Positions 61,611 through 64,000 of a stretch of DNA of 64,000 bases are shown here, piece after piece; position 1 is the stretch's first letter; every line of letters starts with the position of its first letter. This DNA is from Pusillimonas sp. T7-7. GTDB taxonomy: Bacteria; Pseudomonadota; Gammaproteobacteria; Burkholderiales; Burkholderiaceae_B. The notes below the pieces were generated by a model. The model was not told where the DNA came from and did not search any database. It worked only from the letters and a program-made list of their open reading frames with translations. The position numbers were made by a program, and so were the translations under genes. The stretch spans positions 1,922,001 through 1,986,000 of the forward strand of contig NC_015458.1 of assembly GCF_000209655.1 (NCBI RefSeq), read 5' to 3'.

Positions 61611-61638
61611 TGATCGGCAAAAACAAATAGCTCGTGCG

Positions 61639-62589
61639 TCAAAAGCTTACGGCCAGGCCAACTGAAAAACCGCGGACGTTATTGCCAAATACGAAGCGTC
61701 CGACCAGCCGTGTACGTGTAATGAAGACGTTATAAGCACTGGAATCAAGCTCCAGACCAGCTCCCAACGCAGTCAGACGGTCGAAACCCAACACACCACG
61801 CTGATCACCCAGGAACTCGGAGTGCGTCAGTTCGAGCACATAGCGCAGCGGCCGCTGCAGCATAGTGATGCCGGTAGGCGCTCGGTAGCGCGCCCAGAGG
61901 TTGACCGACTGCGCTGTTGCATGGCCACGGACAGCCGCGGAGCTGTCAAAGCTCTTCAGACGAATATCGGAGTACCTTAACTCCACGTCCACTTCGTAGC
62001 CTGGGCGATAGTGCTCGTAGTCCAATACGATTGATCCGCCTAGCCCGTAGGCATTCAACGATCCTCTATCTAAAAAATCAATATCCCGACCAGTTTGTCG
62101 ACCCAGATACCAACCTGCGGCACGAACATCGCTTGTGACGTTACCAAGCGCAAAATTGAAAATCGGCCGCAGCTTCAGCTCATCGGTAAGCTTGAAGTCC
62201 CAGCCAATGCCGCCTGTAGCGGACACGCTATTCCATTTGGTTGGTATGCGCCGTGACTCGGCGCCGTGTGTTGCAATAAAGGTTGGGTCGTAGCGACTGG
62301 CTGCCAGCACCCCCTCAAGATAAATAGGTACGGAGTCCGATAGCGTATCGCCGCCGCCCAGCTGTGTCATGAAGAAATCGCTGGATCCATGCGTCCCTCC
62401 TCCACCGCTGCCTATGGAAAGAGAGCTGGTCGTAATATCGGGAACGATGGAGTATGACATCAACGCAAGAACGCCGTTGGCGCGCTTTTGAAGATCATCC
62501 TGGGTCAGCCTGACGGTCTGCGCCGATACGGTTGTACCCAGCACACAAGCCAACACGGAAAAAAGCCCGCCCGCTACGATCTTTATCAT
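61639..62589 (-). CDS. Exported outer-membrane-type protein, unassigned
   Basis: A 316-residue protein with a signal peptide (about residues 1-23, ending VSAQ), a Gly/Ser-rich loop (SIGSGGGGTHGSSDF near 60) and a beta-strand-rich body ending in VGLAVSF with terminal Phe, as in outer-membrane barrels. I cannot name a family. Its start overlaps the stop of the DUF4239-like gene by 4 bases, so the two work together. It converges with the AraC gene. Confidence 0.72.
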   Translation of the reverse strand: MIKIVAGGLFSVLACVLGTTVSAQTVRLTQDDLQKRANGVLALMSYSIVPDITTSSLSIGSGGGGTHGSSDFFMTQLGGGDTLSDSVPIYLEGVLAASRYDPTFIATHGAESRRIPTKWNSVSATGGIGWDFKLTDELKLRPIFNFALGNVTSDVRAAGWYLGRQTGRDIDFLDRGSLNAYGLGGSIVLDYEHYRPGYEVDVELRYSDIRLKSFDSSAAVRGHATAQSVNLWARYRAPTGITMLQRPLRYVLELTHSEFLGDQRGVLGFDRLTALGAGLELDSSAYNVFITRTRLVGRFVFGNNVRGFSVGLAVSF

Positions 62590-63383
62590 TTGATGCCCCC
62601 CGATGGACTGCCCCCCATGGCTTGGCGTTGGGAAATCAGCAACGCATCGCTTTGATCTATGCGTATGGTGCCAATTCGAGGAAACTCAAAATCGATAATG
62701 ATGTACAACGCCCCGGTCATGACGAAAGCGTAGATCACTTGATGAAATACACTGCCCCGTTTGTCAGAGCCTAGATTCATGCCTACAAAACAACAACAGA
62801 CCAGTGTCAGAAGCGCCAGAAACACATAAGTGGCGGCAGGCGGGTGCACCTTTTGAGCAACCGTCAGGGCAGTCGACACATCAAACATGTCATTGACGGC
62901 GCCCACATACGAGGCGGCGAACGGCGCTACGCTGCGCTTGGCGGCCTGCATCGATGTCGTCCAGATTTCCTGCTGGATCGACCCTACCTTGGCCGCGATT
63001 TGATCCCGTTGATCGAAGTTGGCCATGTTCTTGTAGTAGTTGATTCGTTCATCCACATAGCGGCGAAATTGATCGCGCAGCATAGGCTGATCATCACTGT
63101 TGACCATATCGATGCGCAGCCAGGCCGTTCCAATGGCATTGACTTCTTGTACTAGAAGATTTCTTCGTTCTACCATGCGCTGCGCTGCGCCGGAAAACGT
63201 GAACGCCACGAGCAAGCCAAGCAGGGCGAAAACCGACGCCTCGATTGCCGCGGACCCTAGACTACCCGACTCTTTCCCATTGGAGCCTTGACGGCCACCA
63301 AGACGACGCCCGAATTGAATCGCCGCAAACAACAGGAGAAAAAAGAGCACTGCCAAGCCGGAAAGTACAAGGGAGTAGTTCAT
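62586..63383 (-). CDS. DUF4239-like membrane protein
   Basis: A 265-residue inner-membrane protein: one N-terminal helix (about 5-25), a second (about 48-67, SVFALLGLLVAFTFSGAA), a long soluble helical middle with many charged residues, and two C-terminal helices (about 185-240). The layout and the motif FTFSGAAQRMVERRNLLVQE match bestrophin-like DUF4239 proteins. Its function is unknown. It is upstream of and overlaps the outer-membrane-type gene by 4 bases. Confidence 0.75.
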   Translation of the reverse strand: MNYSLVLSGLAVLFFLLLFAAIQFGRRLGGRQGSNGKESGSLGSAAIEASVFALLGLLVAFTFSGAAQRMVERRNLLVQEVNAIGTAWLRIDMVNSDDQPMLRDQFRRYVDERINYYKNMANFDQRDQIAAKVGSIQQEIWTTSMQAAKRSVAPFAASYVGAVNDMFDVSTALTVAQKVHPPAATYVFLALLTLVCCCFVGMNLGSDKRGSVFHQVIYAFVMTGALYIIIDFEFPRIGTIRIDQSDALLISQRQAMGGSPSGGIK

Positions 63384-63599
63384 GTTAACACCCTGCTGTA
63401 TGACAGCAACGAAAAGAGATGTTTCTTGCAGGCAATATTACATAGCTTTTTTATCGCTTTCCAGAAAATTCAGACGCAGAAGTAACTAATTTCACGCCCG
63501 ATGGGATTCATGCGAGAAGCAAACAGTCTCTTGACAAGACTAATGATTTCTTTATTAATCAAAGCATCATGAAGGCCCCGGCCTTGCCAGGAGAAATTA

Positions 63600-63665
63600 A
63601 TGCATCAATTTGACGACCACAAGGAAACAGTTGTCGGGCGTATAAGCAAACTCCCCCTCGTTTAG
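63600..63665 (+). CDS. Possible 21-residue leader peptide
   Basis: An ATG with a strong AGGAGA ribosome site opens a 21-codon frame (MHQFDDHKETVVGRISKLPL plus V) that stops 5 bases before the next ATG at 63671, which itself has no ribosome site. This suggests a translated leader coupled to the downstream gene. It could also be chance. Confidence 0.35.
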   Translation: MHQFDDHKETVVGRISKLPLV

Positions 63666-63670
63666 CAAAC

Positions 63671-64000
63671 ATGTTTTCCTCTTGCCAATTCACCACTCCT
63701 TTTCTGCTGGCGGCTTTGCATCTGCCGGCCATAGGTCTTGCGCAATCCGATCCGCTCATGACAACAGGTGATATGGCCATACACGCTGATAATGTAGGTC
63801 AGTTGTCAGGCAACTATAAGGAAAAAACACAGACCGATTTTGTGGCTTTGCCCATTCCGCAATCCAACCCCGCACTAGGCTTTGGCGTAACATTGATCGG
63901 CATGGCTCTGTACAACCCGAATAACAGCGATCGGCCATGGGTCACGGGTGCCGGCGCCATGAAGGCCGGATCAAGCCACGCCGTCGGTGTTGTGCAGCAA
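63671..64000 (+). CDS. Probable Omp85/D15-like surface antigen (3' end outside window)
   Basis: The frame is open from ATG 63671 to the window end (110 codons). A signal peptide (FLLAALHLPAIGLAQ) is followed by TDFVALPIPQSNPALGFG, then VTLIGMALYNPNNSDRPW and GAGAMKAGSSHAVGV. This resembles the start of the barrel domain of small BamA/TamA-family (bacterial surface antigen) proteins lacking POTRA domains. It diverges from the DUF4239-like gene across 287 bases. Family call is tentative because most of the gene is missing. Confidence 0.6.
   Translation, partial: MFSSCQFTTPFLLAALHLPAIGLAQSDPLMTTGDMAIHADNVGQLSGNYKEKTQTDFVALPIPQSNPALGFGVTLIGMALYNPNNSDRPWVTGAGAMKAGSSHAVGVVQQ

Noticed and set aside
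1..64000. CRISPR arrays and rRNA genes
   Set aside because: No regularly spaced repeats and no rRNA-like sequence were seen on either strand.

Overview
The window reads as a betaproteobacterial chromosome, most likely an Alcaligenaceae relative. That placement is an inference from protein flavour and from the order tRNA-Leu, secG, tpiA; no 16S rRNA is present. It splits at the tRNA-Leu(GAG) gene near 40.4 kb. Left of the tRNA lies the right-hand part of an integrated genomic island rich in metal-handling genes. Right of it lies chromosome carrying a sulfate-ester gene cluster.

Island, 1 to about 40.34 kb. It starts with the end of a glutamate/aspartate-type ABC transporter (gltJKL), whose place inside the island is not proven. 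Next comes a copper block. copA-copB-copI-cytochrome c-DUF411 form one operon. Around it sit a DUF2933 protein, CopZ, a four-helix copper-storage protein, and the two-component pair CopR/CopS. Three 18-bp CopR-like palindromes tie these together. Inside the block is mntP, preceded by a yybP-ykoY-type Mn riboswitch. An IS630-family element (11755-12774) sits exactly at the copS stop codon. It is followed by debris (a chemoreceptor fragment and a czcI scrap), a CDF transporter and a MerR regulator of the CadR/PbrR type. Then comes a terminal-oxidase operon: a ccoN with a CcoS-like N-terminus, ccoO, a cytochrome c, a SCO protein and a membrane protein.

Between two roughly 540-bp direct repeats carrying czcI-like genes (19.3 and 36.2 kb) lies a 16-kb segment. 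It contains lnt, a tRNA-like gene with a UCA anticodon, a PbrA-type ATPase with lspA, an M23 peptidase, a PCuAC copper chaperone, a degenerate cupredoxin, DsbA/DsbB/CcdA/TlpA-like thiol proteins, and a complete System I cytochrome c maturation operon (ccmABCDEFGHI). The gene set makes functional sense: oxidase, copper delivery and haem attachment travel with lead/copper resistance. The integration module (XRE regulator, AlpA-like regulator, tyrosine integrase) abuts tRNA-Leu.

Chromosome, 40.4 to 64 kb. secG, tpiA and a quinone oxidoreductase are followed by a cluster almost entirely on the minus strand: an SdsA-type alkylsulfatase, an outer-membrane channel-like protein, an MFS/spermidine-synthase fusion, a type I sulfatase, a lipoprotein HAD phosphatase, a Bat/MoxR module (BatD, BatB/C, BatA, DUF4381, DUF58, MoxR) and an exported formylglycine-generating enzyme (FGE). 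Nearby are a second outer-membrane channel-like protein, an H-NS-like protein, an AraC regulator, an outer-membrane protein, a DUF4239-like membrane protein and the start of a probable Omp85/D15 protein. An 18-bp sequence is repeated exactly upstream of the FGE gene and of the AraC gene, suggesting one regulon. The sulfatase-FGE-MoxR/Bat assembly is the best candidate here for an undescribed system: a periplasmic sulfatase maturation or assembly module.
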